In this document: in pieces, positions 1 through 7,984 of the stretch
How positions within the stretch are numbered: position 1 is the first letter of the stretch
How the letters are laid out: the number at the start of each line of letters is the position of its first letter
Assembly (NCBI GenBank): GCA_035561515.1
Contig: DATMXP010000046.1
Coordinates: forward strand, 1 to 64,000
Length of the DNA stretch: 64,000 nucleotides
Direction: 5' to 3'
Source: Terriglobales bacterium
GTDB lineage: Bacteria > Acidobacteriota > Terriglobia > Terriglobales > Acidobacteriaceae
Made by a program: the position numbers and the translations under genes
The notes under the pieces: generated by a model
Databases searched by the model: none
What the model was told of the DNA's origin: nothing
What the model saw: only the letters and a program-made list of their open reading frames with translations

Positions 1-30
1 CCTCAGAAGACTTATCCGGGAATAAACAAA

Positions 31-50
31 GGCGCGGCCGCAGCCGCGCC
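31..50 (-). terminator. Rho-independent terminator of the NDP-sugar operon
   Basis: A perfect 8-bp GC-rich stem (GGCGCGGC / GCCGCGCC) with a 4-nt loop lies just beyond the stop codon of the epimerase gene. Read on the minus strand, it is followed by TTTGTTTATT. A strong stem followed by a T-rich tail is the classical intrinsic terminator, so the operon reading 5704 to 69 very likely ends here. Confidence 0.85.
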
Positions 51-68
51 CATGGAAAAGGTCAGGTC

Positions 69-1037
69 TTATTTGGTAGCCTGCGCCGCCATCGTCGGCA
101 TCGACTCGCGATACCAGTTCACCGTCCGCGCCAGGCCCTCTTCGAACTTCACCAGCGTCTTGTAGCCAATGTGCTCCTCGGCCTTCGAGATGTCGGCCAG
201 CGAGTGCTTGATGTCGCCCTCGCGGTCCGGCCCGTACGCCGGAGGCTGGCTGTACCCGATCAGCTTTTGCAGCACCGAGTACGTGTAGTTGAGCGTCACG
301 CGGTTTCCGGTCGCCACGTTGAAGTAGCGCCCCGCCACCTGTGCCGCCGGCGCCTCGCACGCCAGCAGGTTGCCGGAAACGACATTATCGATGTACGTAA
401 AGTCGCGGCTCTGTTCCCCGTCGCCGTAAATGGTCGGCTGCTCGCCCTTCAGCATTTTGCTGATGAAGATCGCCAGCACGCCCGAATACATCGACGTTGG
501 ATCCTGCCGCGGTCCGAAAACGTTGAAGTAGCGGATGCTGACCGTCTCCAGCCCGTACACGCGGTAGAACGATGTCATATAGTACTCGCCGGTGAGTTTC
601 GAAACCGCGTAAGGCGAGATGGGATTCGGGATCATGCCCTCGTGCTTCGGCAGCGTCGGCGTGTCGCCGTAGAGCGACGAAGACGAAGCGTACGTGACAC
701 GCTTCACCTTGTTGTCGCGCGCAGCGACCAGCAGGTTCAGCGTGCCGTCAACGTTCGAGCGGTTCGAAGTGATCGGATCCTTCACCGAGCGCGGAACCGA
801 CGGAATCGCCGCCTGGTGCAGCACGAAGTCGATGTCCTTGCAGGCATCCTGCATCGCGTCGAGATCGAGCAAGTCGGCCTCGCGGAAGTCGATCTTGTCG
901 CGGATCGCCGCCAGGTTCTGGATCTTGCCCGTCGAAAGATTGTCGATACCGCGAACCGAGTGCCCGCGCTCAAGCAGCGCGTGCGCCAACGATGAACCGA
1001 TAAAACCGGCAATGCCGGTGATCATGTAATTTGCCAT
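69..1037 (-). CDS. NAD-dependent nucleotide-sugar 4-epimerase (WbpP/TviC-like SDR)
   Basis: This 322-residue extended short-chain dehydrogenase/reductase probably interconverts UDP-GlcNAc and UDP-GalNAc or their uronic acids in the cytoplasm. The Rossmann glycine motif GIAGFIG is at residues 8-14, the serine cluster at 118-121, and the catalytic YAVSK is at 143-147. The text around residues 130-200 (PKHEGMIPNPISPY, RYFNVFGPRQDP) is typical of the WbpP/TviC group rather than of GalE. It is the last gene of the operon: 68 bp separate it from the upstream dehydrogenase and a terminator follows. The pair dehydrogenase plus 4-epimerase is the usual arrangement for making UDP-GalNAc-uronic acid, but the exact substrate is inferred. 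Confidence 0.88.
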   Translation of the reverse strand: MANYMITGIAGFIGSSLAHALLERGHSVRGIDNLSTGKIQNLAAIRDKIDFREADLLDLDAMQDACKDIDFVLHQAAIPSVPRSVKDPITSNRSNVDGTLNLLVAARDNKVKRVTYASSSSLYGDTPTLPKHEGMIPNPISPYAVSKLTGEYYMTSFYRVYGLETVSIRYFNVFGPRQDPTSMYSGVLAIFISKMLKGEQPTIYGDGEQSRDFTYIDNVVSGNLLACEAPAAQVAGRYFNVATGNRVTLNYTYSVLQKLIGYSQPPAYGPDREGDIKHSLADISKAEEHIGYKTLVKFEEGLARTVNWYRESMPTMAAQATK

Positions 1038-1105
1038 GGCTTCACACCGTTCGGGCAGCCCCGCAGAGCTGCCCGATTGTCAGAAAACTAAATTGTTGTT
1101 GTCGC

Positions 1106-2467
1106 TTAGCAAAGCACAATTTTCGGCGACTTAATGCCCTTCGTGGCGTTGCGGCTGTCAACCACCAGTTGCGCTTCGTTCACGATCTTCTTGTAGTCGT
1201 AATCGGTGTGATCGGTAACGATCAGCACGCAATCGTACTGGCCAAGATTCTCCAGCGGCGTGTTCTTCATCTGGAGATCGTAATGACGGCCTTTGCCGAC
1301 CGACGCGAAGAACGGATCGTTGTAGAACACTTCCGCGCCTTCGTCTTTCAGCTTCTCGATGATCGTAAGCGAAGGCGATTCGCGAAGGTCGTCGATGTCC
1401 TTCTTGTACGCAACGCCGAGCACGAGAACCTTGGAACCATTCAGGCTCTTCTTGCGGCCATTGAGCGCTTTGCTGACCGCAGTTACAACGTGATAAGGCA
1501 TGCCGGAATTCACGTCGCCGGCAAGCTCGATAAACCGCGTGTAGAAGTCGTATTCACGCGCCTTCCACGAAAGGTAATACGGATCGACAGGAATGCAGTG
1601 TCCGCCGAGTCCTGGTCCCGGATAGAACGCGTGGAAACCGAATGGCTTCGTCTTCGCGGCTTCGATCACTTCCCAAATGTCAATGCCCATGCGCAGACAG
1701 AGCAGCTTGAGCTCGTTCACCATCGCGATGTTCACGCAGCGATAGATGTTCTCGAGCAGCTTGGTCATTTCCGCTGCGGCCGGAGTCGAGACTGGAATCG
1801 TGCGGCGGAAAATGGTGCCGTAAACGGAACGCGCCATTTCGGTCGCGGTCTGGTTCACGCCGCCTACAACTTTGGGAATGTCGTGACGCGCGACTTCGGT
1901 GTTGCCCGGATCTTCGCGTTCCGGCGAGAACGCGACGAAGAAGTCTTTGGCGCCGAAGTTGTCGCCACGCGCGACCTTCAGTCCGCCCTTGTTGCCCTTC
2001 TCGAGGATCGGGATCAGAACATCTTCGGTCGTTCCCGGATATGTCGTGCTCTCGAGAATTACGATCTGGCCCGCATGAACGTAAGGCGCAATCGCCTTCG
2101 CCGTGTTCTCGATGTAGCTCATGTCGGGTTCGCGATACTCGTTCAGCGGAGTCGGAACGCAGATGATGACTGCGTCCATTTCGGCGATCTTGGCGTAATC
2201 GGTCGTCGCCTTGAAGCCCGCTCCGCGCGCGCCATTGATCTCTTCGGGAGTGATACGAACGATGTACGAACGTCCGGAGTTCAGCGAATCGACCTTCGAG
2301 TTGTCGATGTCAAAACCGGTAATGCCGAACTTCTGTTCGGAGAACAGCAGCACCAGCGGAAGCCCGACGTAACCGAGGCCCACAACGCCAATCTTCGCGG
2401 TCCGAGCGTCCACTTTGGACTTGAACTGCTCAAGCACAGTAACAGCAGGCTGTATAGCTGTAGACAT
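1106..2467 (-). CDS. UDP-GlcNAc 6-dehydrogenase, WbpA-type nucleotide-sugar dehydrogenase
   Basis: This 453-residue cytoplasmic enzyme is a member of the UDP-glucose/GDP-mannose dehydrogenase family and oxidises C6 of a UDP-sugar to the uronic acid with two NAD+. The N-terminal Rossmann motif GLGYVG is at about residues 30-35. The central-domain lysine lies in EMTKLLEN (about 233-240), and the catalytic cysteine is C291 in GLGGHCIPVDPYY. The GGHCIPVDP and WKAREY context matches the WbpA (UDP-GlcNAc 6-dehydrogenase) branch better than UDP-glucose or ManNAc dehydrogenases, so the GlcNAc assignment is a family inference. The length is normal. It stands between the aminotransferase (191-bp gap) and the epimerase. 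Confidence 0.88.
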   Translation of the reverse strand: MSTAIQPAVTVLEQFKSKVDARTAKIGVVGLGYVGLPLVLLFSEQKFGITGFDIDNSKVDSLNSGRSYIVRITPEEINGARGAGFKATTDYAKIAEMDAVIICVPTPLNEYREPDMSYIENTAKAIAPYVHAGQIVILESTTYPGTTEDVLIPILEKGNKGGLKVARGDNFGAKDFFVAFSPEREDPGNTEVARHDIPKVVGGVNQTATEMARSVYGTIFRRTIPVSTPAAAEMTKLLENIYRCVNIAMVNELKLLCLRMGIDIWEVIEAAKTKPFGFHAFYPGPGLGGHCIPVDPYYLSWKAREYDFYTRFIELAGDVNSGMPYHVVTAVSKALNGRKKSLNGSKVLVLGVAYKKDIDDLRESPSLTIIEKLKDEGAEVFYNDPFFASVGKGRHYDLQMKNTPLENLGQYDCVLIVTDHTDYDYKKIVNEAQLVVDSRNATKGIKSPKIVLC

Positions 2468-2541
2468 AGGCAGATGAATTTCCTTCCGAGAATACCCATG
2501 ATTCTAGCATCGGGATTCGACGCGAGCGCTTGGGCAGTTTG

Positions 2542-2596
2542 GTTCTGGGGTAACTGGAGTAACTACCTTTGCAATCCGCTAGTTACGGGTCAGAAC
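2542..2596. repeat. Imperfect inverted repeat between aminotransferase and dehydrogenase genes
   Basis: GTTCTG at 2542-2547 pairs with CAGAAC at 2591-2596, and GTAACT at 2550-2555 pairs with AGTTAC at 2581-2586. They enclose a 25-nt loop that carries another GTAACT. It lies in the only sizeable gap of the operon (2468-2658). There is no T-run, so a terminator is unlikely. It could be an RNA structure or an operator. Confidence 0.4.
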
Positions 2597-2658
2597 GGTT
2601 CCTCTATTTGTACATATTTGGGCCGTTTCTCGCCATAGGAAATTAGACCTAGACAGAA

Positions 2659-3801
2659 TTACGTACTCTGGTTGTAGAACGCCCCAATGGCCTCTACGAC
2701 CAGCCTGAGTTTGTCCTCCCCGAGTTCCGGATAGATAGGCAGAGAAAGCACTTCCAGACTAGCCTTTTCGGAAGCCGGGAAATCGCCCGCCTTGTGTCCC
2801 AGGAAGGCAAACGCCTTCTGAAGATGCAGCGGATATGGGTAATAGATCTCGGTCGGAATGCCCTTCTCCGTGAGGAATGCCCGTAGTTCATCGCGCTTCT
2901 GGCAACGGATTGTGTACTGGTTGTAGATGTGATGACAACCCGAGGGCTCGATCGGGAGAACGACATGGTCGGTGAGTTTGACTTCCGCGAAAAGCTGCCT
3001 GTAGATGGCCGCGTTTCGGCGACGACCTTCCGCCCATTTGTCGAGGTACTTGAGCTTTACGCTGAGGACAGCGGCTTGAACTGAGTCGAGCCTGCTGTTG
3101 ACGCCGATCATCTCGTACTCGTAGCGACGCGGACTGCCATGTCCACGAAGCTTGCGGAGTTTGGCATCGAGCGCAGGGTCGTTGGTGGTTACGAGACCAC
3201 CATCTCCAGCGCCGCCGAGGTTCTTAGAGGGGAAGAAGCTGAAGCAACCGAGCGAGGCGTTGGAACCAGCCATCTTGCCACTGCGCCTTGCGCCGATGGC
3301 TTGGGCGGCATCTTCGATGACCGCAATGCCGTGCTTCGCCGCGATGGCTTTGATCTCGTCGATCGGCGCCATCAGGCCGAAGAGGTCGACTGGGATGATG
3401 GCTTTCGTCTTTGGCGTGATAGCAGCTTCAATCTTCCTGACGTCAATATTGAATGTCGCCGGATCGATATCGACAAAGACCGGCTTGCCGCCGAGTAACG
3501 CGATCGGACCTGCGGTGGCGACGAATGTGAACGGCACGGTGATGACTTCGTCGCCGTGCTCAACGCCAACGGCCATCAGAGCGAGCAAAAGAGCATCGGT
3601 TCCGGATGCACATCCGACGGCATGCCGCGCGCCGATGTAAGTCGCGAGTTCGTTCTCGAATGACGCGACCTCGGGACTCAGAATGAAATATTGCGAATCG
3701 AAGACGCGCGCTACCGCCGCGTCAACTTCAGGCTTTATGGCGCGGTACTGTGCGCGCAGGTCGAGAAATGGGAATTGCAGAAAAGCCTCCGTCCCAATCA
3801 T
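2659..3801 (-). CDS. DegT/DnrJ/EryC1/StrS aminotransferase (WbpE-like)
   Basis: This 380-residue PLP-dependent enzyme transfers an amino group to a keto nucleotide sugar. The cofactor motif SGTDALLLAL is at about residues 66-75, EDAAQA at about 163-168, and the Schiff-base lysine is K193 in SFFPSKNLGG. The length is typical of sugar aminotransferases such as WbpE/PglE. In context (WbpA-type dehydrogenase, UDP-GlcNAc 2-epimerase, acetyltransferase-like gene) a 3-amino-uronic acid is plausible. However, neither a WbpB-type oxidase nor a left-handed beta-helix acetyltransferase is present in the window. The ATG at 3801 lacks an obvious Shine-Dalgarno sequence. Confidence 0.9.
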   Translation of the reverse strand: MIGTEAFLQFPFLDLRAQYRAIKPEVDAAVARVFDSQYFILSPEVASFENELATYIGARHAVGCASGTDALLLALMAVGVEHGDEVITVPFTFVATAGPIALLGGKPVFVDIDPATFNIDVRKIEAAITPKTKAIIPVDLFGLMAPIDEIKAIAAKHGIAVIEDAAQAIGARRSGKMAGSNASLGCFSFFPSKNLGGAGDGGLVTTNDPALDAKLRKLRGHGSPRRYEYEMIGVNSRLDSVQAAVLSVKLKYLDKWAEGRRRNAAIYRQLFAEVKLTDHVVLPIEPSGCHHIYNQYTIRCQKRDELRAFLTEKGIPTEIYYPYPLHLQKAFAFLGHKAGDFPASEKASLEVLSLPIYPELGEDKLRLVVEAIGAFYNQST

Positions 3802-3878
3802 ATTGCAGGAATTTGAAGCAGAAGCTCAATGGAAATCGGGAAGCGACACGGACAGCGGCCCAAAATGAACCTTGCCTC

Positions 3879-4574
3879 CTAGAGCGCAGATTTCGTGGCA
3901 TCCTCTCGTAAATTGAGGTGAACGCGGTTGCGCTCCGTGAGCGAGAGGTGCACATACGGGGCGATAGAGGCCAGCATTAGCTCTAGTTTCCAAGCCTTGA
4001 CGAACAGGGTATGCGCAATTCTGGCTGCGCCGAGGCGCTTGTGAGCACGACGGGACCGGATATTCGTTCGGGTCAGCCGGCTAAAGGAGTTCCGAATGCC
4101 TCGAGTTAGCAGGAATTCATTCGCTCCGTGCCAGGTTCCAGCGAAGGCAAGGGTCATCCGGCACTCGGGCATAACATATAGGTCGAAGTCGAAGACCGCA
4201 TGAGGAGGCAATACGAAGGTGCATCTGGCCTCATCTTCCTCATAGGAGCCAAAAGCCAACCAAATGTACGCCACCAGTTTGTTCTTCTTGAAAGTACCAA
4301 GACACATCGCGTTCTGGGCAAACCTGGAGACTTTTATCTCAGGACGCGCCGGCATCAGATCTAATTCGGGGTCGCCTGGCTTGATCTGACGAATCTGATA
4401 GGTTTGGGCTAATTGTCCTGCCAGGAGAGGTGTTTCCGGTATGGGCTGAATGAGAATCTCGTACAGGGAGATCCTCAAACCTGGCGAGACTCTCTGAAGT
4501 AATCGATCAGCAAGATACAAAGCGCCAGCAACAAACCCGAATTCCTCAAACGGGCTGGTTAGCTTCTTTAACAT
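3879..4574 (-). CDS. GNAT-like putative acetyltransferase of the NDP-sugar operon
   Basis: This is a 231-residue soluble protein without signal peptide or membrane segments. The middle (about residues 85-170) reads like the core of a GNAT-fold N-acetyltransferase: CLGTFKKNKLVAYIWLAF, then acidic strands and FDFDLYVMPECRM. The C-terminal half has the KAWKLELMLAS and HLSLTERNRVHLN text seen in other polysaccharide-cluster proteins. No confident acetyl-CoA P-loop (Q/RxxGxG/A) can be pointed to, so catalysis is inferred. Its place between the 2-epimerase and the aminotransferase suggests it may acylate the amino sugar made there. Confidence 0.6.
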   Translation of the reverse strand: MLKKLTSPFEEFGFVAGALYLADRLLQRVSPGLRISLYEILIQPIPETPLLAGQLAQTYQIRQIKPGDPELDLMPARPEIKVSRFAQNAMCLGTFKKNKLVAYIWLAFGSYEEDEARCTFVLPPHAVFDFDLYVMPECRMTLAFAGTWHGANEFLLTRGIRNSFSRLTRTNIRSRRAHKRLGAARIAHTLFVKAWKLELMLASIAPYVHLSLTERNRVHLNLREDATKSAL

Positions 4575-4639
4575 TTCAGGTAGAGAACGGCACTATTGTG
4601 TGACGATCTCTCTGAATAATCAACTCTCCAGTTGAATTG

Positions 4640-5704
4640 TTATTTGAGCAGCACGTCCGCAATCCGCTCAGAAGCGTGCCCATCCCAAAGGGGCGGAATG
4701 CTTCCCTTTTTGCGCTTGCCGTCGAGGATACGCTGGAGTTCTTGTGCCATCAGCTCGGCGCTTCGCCCGACCATGATGTTCGTGCCAACATCAACGGTGA
4801 TCGGCCGCTCGGTGTTTTCTCTCATCGTTAGACAGGGTGTTCCCAGGAAGGTGGTTTCTTCCTGGATGCCGCCGGAATCGGTAACAACCGCCGTCGCGCG
4901 CGTTTGGAGGCCGAGAAACTCGAGATACGGCTTCGGTTCGGAAAGCATCAGAGCCGCGTGCTTGGATGTGTCGATACCGGCATCGCGCAGTCGCTGCCGC
5001 GTTCGCGGGTGGATCGGAAAAATTACCGGAATCTGGCTGGAGATGTCGGTAAGCGCCTTCAGAACGCCGGATAGCCAGGGCAGGTCGTCCACATTAGCTG
5101 GGCGATGCAGGGTGACCAGCACGAAGCGATCGGGAGTGTCGGGGGAAACCGAAGCTTTTGCTTGTGGGAGCATGCTGATCAGGGTATCGATCATCACGTT
5201 ACCGACGAGGCGGATCTTGCTCCCGGAAACCCCTTCGCGCAATAGATTGTCGTCACCGTCCTTGGACGGAGTAAATAACAGGTCGGAGATCTGGTCGGTC
5301 AACAGACGGTTGATCTCTTCCGGCATCGTGCGGTCGCCAGAACGGAGTCCAGCCTCAACGTGTGCAACGCGGATCAGCAACTTTGAACAGACGAGCGCGG
5401 CTGCAACGGTCGAGTTCACGTCGCCATATACAAGAACGAAGTCCGGCTTGCGCTCGAGCACAACGGGCTCGAAACGGCTCATGATGTCTGCCGTCTGCTG
5501 GGCGTGGGAGCCCGAGCCGACCTGGAGATTTACGTCCGGCGCAGGGATCGCCAACTGCTGAAAGAATACGTCGGACATATTGAAATCGTAATGTTGTCCG
5601 GTATGGACGAGCGTTTGCGAAATTCCGCGAGCCCTTAACGTCCGAAACACGGGCGCGACTTTCATAAAATTCGGACGGGCACCGATTACGTGAAGAATGT
5701 GCAT
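4640..5704 (-). CDS. wecB: UDP-N-acetylglucosamine 2-epimerase (non-hydrolysing)
   Basis: This 354-residue cytoplasmic enzyme interconverts UDP-GlcNAc and UDP-ManNAc. The start MHILHVIGARPNFMKVAP at ATG 5704 is the family's normal N-terminus. The upstream in-frame codons to 5758 would cross the terminator hairpin of the PEP-CTERM gene and are not used. Further family text includes VHTGQHYDFNMSD, VYGDVNST, HVEAGLRSGD and the C-terminal substrate site TDSGGIQEE. The fold is GT-B-like with no membrane segments. It is the first gene of the operon, with 65 bp to the next. No strong Shine-Dalgarno or sigma-54 element is visible before it. Confidence 0.93.
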   Translation of the reverse strand: MHILHVIGARPNFMKVAPVFRTLRARGISQTLVHTGQHYDFNMSDVFFQQLAIPAPDVNLQVGSGSHAQQTADIMSRFEPVVLERKPDFVLVYGDVNSTVAAALVCSKLLIRVAHVEAGLRSGDRTMPEEINRLLTDQISDLLFTPSKDGDDNLLREGVSGSKIRLVGNVMIDTLISMLPQAKASVSPDTPDRFVLVTLHRPANVDDLPWLSGVLKALTDISSQIPVIFPIHPRTRQRLRDAGIDTSKHAALMLSEPKPYLEFLGLQTRATAVVTDSGGIQEETTFLGTPCLTMRENTERPITVDVGTNIMVGRSAELMAQELQRILDGKRKKGSIPPLWDGHASERIADVLLK

Positions 5705-5744
5705 TTTTTTGAGTATACGGGATTGCGTCTTCGGGCCAAATGAA

Positions 5745-5767
5745 AAGCGCGCCAACAAGGCGCGCTT
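5745..5767 (-). terminator. Terminator of the first PEP-CTERM gene
   Basis: A perfect 9-bp stem (AAGCGCGCC / GGCGCGCTT) with a 5-nt loop begins 21 bp after the stop codon of the PEP-CTERM gene. On the minus strand the T-rich CTTTTCATTT follows. It separates that gene from wecB, which starts 41 bp further on. Confidence 0.8.
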
Positions 5768-5787
5768 GGCCAGACTTCTATTGCCTA

Positions 5788-6660
5788 CTAGAGACGACGG
5801 CGAAGGGCGGCAAACCCGACCAGGCCCAAGCCGAAGAGCAATGCACTTGCCGGTTCCGGAATGCGACGGCGCGTGCTTAGTCCGGATTCCGTAAATGGCG
5901 TGGTGTACACGTCACCCGCACTCGTGGCATTTGGGTTCTGGCTGTACGCAACGACAAACGTTCCCACGGGAACGTCGTTGACAAACTTAACGTTGATGTA
6001 GTCTTTCGAGTCGAACGTTGCACCAGATGGCAAGTTAATGGCAAAGACGTAGATTGCGAAGTTGGTAACGGAGATATTGTTGACCTGCAGATCGGCACCG
6101 GCCCAATTTACGAAATTGTTGGAACCGTTGCCGGTCAGGTTCAAGACCTTATAAACATCTGCCTGTCCGTTATACGGATGGCTTACGTTCCACTTGTCCT
6201 TGAAGGCGGTGGCAGTAAACGAACCTTGATAGCCGGATTTTCCGCTGGTCAGGTTATAGGTGTTGTTCGGATCGCCATAGTTCCAAGTCAGCGAATTTGT
6301 TGGCGTCGTGCTGTTGTGATAGAGGTCAACCGACGCAATCGAAGTGGCATCGAACATCGCCTTGGTGGTGTCATTCGGAACGGCAAGGATCAGCAGGATG
6401 GGGCTGGCCTGTGGGCCGGCACCACCGCTGTTCATGTAGATATCGACATTTCTCGTAATGGGGTTCACTTCCGTCGGATTGCCTGATCCGGAAGGCGAAT
6501 ACATATAGCATCCGCCAGTGGCGCAACTGGTCCCTACGCCAGGCCCCATATGGAGAACGGCAGGATCATCACCCGGAAGGATGTCGGCGAACGCAGTGGT
6601 CGCTGCGGCCAACAACGCTATCAGAACAAGCATTACAACGAATTTGCCCTTGCTCACCAT
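5788..6660 (-). CDS. PEP-CTERM sorting-domain protein 1
   Basis: This 290-residue secreted protein is probably processed by the exosortase of this locus. The signal peptide spans about residues 1-25 (positive KGK, then a hydrophobic stretch ending TTAFA). The body is low in charge and rich in Asn, Thr and Gly, as in surface proteins. The C-terminus is a complete PEP-CTERM signal: IPEPASALL, a membrane helix, then ALRRRL. The start chosen is ATG 6660, directly before the signal peptide. An upstream TTG (6735) or ATG would place extra residues before it and would overlap the predicted promoter. The function of the body is unknown. A CxTGGCYMY segment near residue 55 might form a disulfide. Confidence 0.88.
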   Translation of the reverse strand: MVSKGKFVVMLVLIALLAAATTAFADILPGDDPAVLHMGPGVGTSCATGGCYMYSPSGSGNPTEVNPITRNVDIYMNSGGAGPQASPILLILAVPNDTTKAMFDATSIASVDLYHNSTTPTNSLTWNYGDPNNTYNLTSGKSGYQGSFTATAFKDKWNVSHPYNGQADVYKVLNLTGNGSNNFVNWAGADLQVNNISVTNFAIYVFAINLPSGATFDSKDYINVKFVNDVPVGTFVVAYSQNPNATSAGDVYTTPFTESGLSTRRRIPEPASALLFGLGLVGFAALRRRL

Positions 6661-6677
6661 AGTCCGACCGTGATTAG

Positions 6678-6693
6678 TGCAAGTGGTATGCCA
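6678..6693 (-). promoter_or_regulatory. Predicted sigma-54 promoter of PEP-CTERM gene 1
   Basis: TGGCAT-ACCAC-TTGCA matches the -24/-12 consensus TGGCAC-N5-TTGCA at all invariant positions (GG-N10-GC). The expected start point is near 6667, which leaves a leader of only about 7 nt before ATG 6660. The element is embedded in a 24-bp block (6675-6698) that recurs with three mismatches before PEP-CTERM gene 2. Confidence 0.78.
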
Positions 6694-6953
6694 ATCTGCA
6701 AGTAACGACATCCACATTAACTTCAATCTTTTCAACTAAGTAGCTGTCTTCCACTGCGCTCCGGCCGCAATAGTTGCAAAAGGTTGCGCAGTGCGGAACA
6801 GCACTTACTCATGATCGGCGCAGATTCAGAGACCTCATCACCGACCACAACACTTTATACCGAATCTCGCACAGATCCGAAAATTACGCCGGTTACCTGA
6901 AGCGCATGACTGAAGCCTGCTGCGTGTCGAGCGCCTACCGTGAAGACGGACAA

Positions 6954-6978
6954 ACGGCAGCCCTTATCGGGCTGCCGT
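6954..6978 (-). terminator. Terminator of the second PEP-CTERM gene
   Basis: A perfect 10-bp stem (ACGGCAGCCC / GGGCTGCCGT) with a 5-nt loop lies 63 bp after the stop codon of PEP-CTERM gene 2. The minus-strand tail TTGTCC is only weakly T-rich, so it may be a less efficient or bidirectional terminator. Confidence 0.65.
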
Positions 6979-7041
6979 AAAAGTTGGGGACACAGAGCCC
7001 CAAAAGTTAGATTGGTCCAAGCTCGCCTCGTTATCCGCGAA

Positions 7042-7725
7042 CTATTTCACCAGTTTGCGGCGGAACAGACCGGCCAAGCCGATCATGCCTGCGCCGAGAA
7101 TCGTCATGCTGGCCGGCTCCGGAATGCTGAGGTGAGCGTCATACGACGTCACGCCAGCACCAGCGTGAGTGATCTGTACGAGTTGCGTGAGCGAGTAGGA
7201 ACCATCGCCAGCAATCATGCCATTGGTCGCACCGGCGAATGGAGTCGTGTTGAATGTCAGCAACGCACCAATCGTGTTGGCATAGCCAAACGCGGTGTCG
7301 CTGTTGTCATAGTACGCCTGGTATTCGACGGTACCGCCAGTCGTGCCGCCAATCGCGCTATGAGCGTTGCCGCCGGAACCGGTGAAGCCAGTCACGGTCC
7401 AACCGATCAGAATCGTGCCCGCGCCGCTGCTGAGGTTGACGCTGTTCAGGTCGATCTCAGGCGGAACCGTGCTCACGATGAGACCCGTGGATACGTTGAC
7501 GGTCCACACGCCAAGGGAACCATTCAGGGTCACCTGATTAGTGTTGCTCGTCTTTGTAAAGCCAGCGCAAATTGCACCCGCCTGAGAATCGGCGCAAGTG
7601 CCGGTAGTGGTCAGCGTGATCCAATCACTTCCGACCTGCAGACCCAGCGTGCCAATTGTCGAAGCGCTTGCCAGGGTCGCACCCAACACCAGAACCGCAA
7701 GCAAAATCACTTTGTTGCGTAACAT
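7042..7725 (-). CDS. PEP-CTERM sorting-domain protein 2
   Basis: This 227-residue secreted protein has a short signal peptide (LRNKVILLAVLVLGATLASAS) and a Thr/Ser/Gly-rich body with almost no Lys or Arg. It ends in a full PEP-CTERM: SIPEPASMTILGAG, a helix, then GLFRRKLVK. ATG 7725 is preceded by GGAGGA (7735-7740 on the minus strand) at 9 nt, which decides the start against an in-frame codon 48 bp upstream. It is probably anchored transiently in the inner membrane, cut by the exosortase and delivered to the surface or matrix. The body has no recognisable domain; two cysteines near residues 44 and 52 could pair. Confidence 0.9.
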   Translation of the reverse strand: MLRNKVILLAVLVLGATLASASTIGTLGLQVGSDWITLTTTGTCADSQAGAICAGFTKTSNTNQVTLNGSLGVWTVNVSTGLIVSTVPPEIDLNSVNLSSGAGTILIGWTVTGFTGSGGNAHSAIGGTTGGTVEYQAYYDNSDTAFGYANTIGALLTFNTTPFAGATNGMIAGDGSYSLTQLVQITHAGAGVTSYDAHLSIPEPASMTILGAGMIGLAGLFRRKLVK

Positions 7726-7827
7726 TTGTCTGTGTCCTCCAAGCTTTCTTAGAACTTTGTCTGAGATACCCACGGTGTATGTAGCAGCTTCTCTACCAAA
7801 CTCGCAAATTTCTAAGTTATTGATAAA

Positions 7828-7859
7828 TATGCCACTAACAGCCGTTGGCTTACCGCATA
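7828..7859 (-). other. Stem-loop in the long leader of PEP-CTERM gene 2
   Basis: Nested complementary segments TATGC/GCATA and AGCC/GGCT form a hairpin with a 3-nt apical loop, within the predicted roughly 233-nt untranslated leader. I do not recognise it as a known riboswitch. A c-di-GMP (GEMM) type was looked for and not matched. Confidence 0.35.
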
Positions 7860-7968
7860 CTCAAAAATGCTGCAATCTTCTGCACTTCCGATGGAAAATC
7901 CCCTGAACCGCCGGTCTTCCTTCTTCTTTGAGTCGATGACAGCACTCATGCGTATTGGCCCCTAATAG

Positions 7969-7984
7969 TGCAAGGGGCATTCCA
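7969..7984 (-). promoter_or_regulatory. Predicted sigma-54 promoter of PEP-CTERM gene 2
   Basis: TGGAAT-GCCCC-TTGCA keeps the invariant GG-N10-GC and a perfect -12 half. The surrounding 24 bp (7966-7989) differ at only three positions from the block before PEP-CTERM gene 1. The predicted start near 7958 gives an unusually long leader to ATG 7725. Confidence 0.72.

Larger units (their letters stand above)
6661..7041. other. Intergenic region between the two PEP-CTERM genes
   Basis: This 381-bp gap holds the sigma-54-type promoter of gene 1 (6678-6693) and the terminator of gene 2 (6954-6978). No convincing coding region or activator palindrome was found in the remaining 6700-6950 stretch. Short open frames there have no protein-like composition. 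Confidence 0.6.

Noticed and set aside
1031..2638. Long plus-strand open frame (535 codons) opposite the WbpA-type dehydrogenase
   Set aside because: Its translation is rich in Arg, His and Val with no family likeness and is the mirror of a clear dehydrogenase gene. The codon bias of high-GC genes opens the antisense frame.
6940..7722. Plus-strand open frame opposite PEP-CTERM gene 2
   Set aside because: It is antisense to a protein with signal peptide and sorting signal. Its composition is unlike a real protein.
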